Positions 63,391 through 64,000 of a stretch of DNA of 64,000 nt are shown piece after piece. The notes below the pieces were generated by a model that saw nothing but the letters and a program-made list of their open reading frames with translations, ran no database searches and had not been told where the DNA came from. Origin of the DNA: Tetranychus cinnabarinus. Lineage: Eukaryota > Arthropoda > Arachnida > Trombidiformes > Tetranychidae. The position numbers were made by a program, and so were the translations under genes. The DNA is taken from NCBI GenBank assembly GCA_022266195.1, contig WHVY01000005.1:6014001-6078000 (forward strand), read 5' to 3'. Each line of letters opens with the position of its first letter. Positions within the stretch are counted from its first letter, which is position 1.

Positions 63391-63522
63391 GTGAGTTGAA
63401 ACTTTAATATGAACACAGATGATAGTAGCAACTCCGTGGTTATCCTGCTAGTTATACTATATTCTTTGAGGATGATGATCGATTAATGGAACTCGAGCTT
63501 CCTGGTTTCCTAGACTCAAGGT

Positions 63523-64000
63523 TGGTTAATATTATGATTAATATAATAGAGTAAGCAACATAAAATTAAAAATCCAAAACCCAATCCTCAACTTTGCAAA
63601 ATTGGTAAGATCAACGTTGTTATAAAAAACTATCAAATGTAGCCATTACTTACAATATGGCTAGAAGCTAGAATTTGCTTATTAATTCGCTATTCATTTA
63701 TAAATTGTCAATTTAATATTCGAGGAAACAGGATAAGGATCAAATGAACACCTCGAAAAAGGTATATCCATATCTATCAAATAAAATAAATATAAATCAT
63801 CCTAAAATTTGATCATTTTGAGTTTTAGTACGATTAAGGTAAGAAGTATAAACAATTTAGAAAGCGTGAATTAGTGAGGTAAAAATTGAAATCTATTGGT
63901 AAAAAAGTGAAAATATTGATTATCATAATCAATAATCAAAATCAAATTATAATACAATATTATGCAAATTACATTAAATGTAAAATAATAAAGTTTATCT
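63523..64000. other. AT-rich right end of window
   Basis: Very AT-rich sequence (ATAATCAAAATCAAATTATAA type) without coding features. It could be an intron or the 3' flank of the F-box locus. Confidence 0.45.

Noticed and set aside
1..64000. CRISPR arrays, prokaryotic operons, tRNA or rRNA genes
   Set aside because: No regularly spaced repeats, no Shine-Dalgarno-linked gene strings, and no convincing tRNA B-box with a matching cloverleaf seen by eye; a tRNAscan or Infernal run would be decisive.

Overview
The window is AT-rich eukaryotic (metazoan) DNA with short GT-AG introns and moderately dense genes. The gene set (Letm1, kindlin, Tim23, Vps39, a SoxE factor, a C/EBP-type bZIP, a GT31 glycosyltransferase) is animal. 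A tandem pair of HR96-like nuclear-receptor ligand-binding-domain genes that lack a DNA-binding domain, small introns and an F-box fragment point to a mite. A spider mite such as Tetranychus urticae is my best guess; this is inference, not proof.

Layout: 1-1252 (-) is the 5' part of Letm1, divergent from kindlin/fermitin (1657-6534, +), which carries a 2.4 kb third intron. A damaged AFG1-like ATPase locus lies at 8055-9382 (+). The two HR96-like LBD-only genes follow in tandem (10369-12068 and 13378-15103, +); they are recent duplicates, with homology extending into UTRs and flanks. An intronless Munc18/Rop-like SM protein (18144-19952, +) sits about 190 bp upstream of a trypsin-fold secreted protease homologue (20146-22363, +) that lost its catalytic Ser. 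The last intron of that gene contains the whole Tim23 gene on the opposite strand (20983-21722, -).

From 22.8 to 51.1 kb three genes are read on the minus strand and separated by wide gene-poor stretches: SoxE (22802-25925), a C/EBP-type bZIP factor (39953-41083) and a GT31 beta-1,3-glycosyltransferase (49959-51104). The 14 kb between SoxE and C/EBP holds no gene I can defend, apart from a multi-segment coding remnant at about 37.5-38.35 kb. A direct segmental duplication of about 2.3 kb (43.2-45.5 and 47.5-49.9 kb) lies between C/EBP and the GT31 gene. A solo LTR with TG...CA ends and a perfect 5-bp target duplication sits at 56543-56833. Vps39 (58288-62332, -, five exons) and the start of an F-box gene or fragment (63166 onward, +) close the window.

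The conserved genes serve unrelated cell functions (mitochondrial ion exchange and protein import, integrin activation, late endosome tethering, glycosylation), so there is no operon-like logic. The lineage-specific part is 7.7-22.4 kb: tandem duplication, pseudogenisation, a probable retrogene, a nested gene and a catalytically dead protease are packed into 15 kb. Exon limits were derived by eye from splice consensus, reading phase and remembered family alignments; no search was run.
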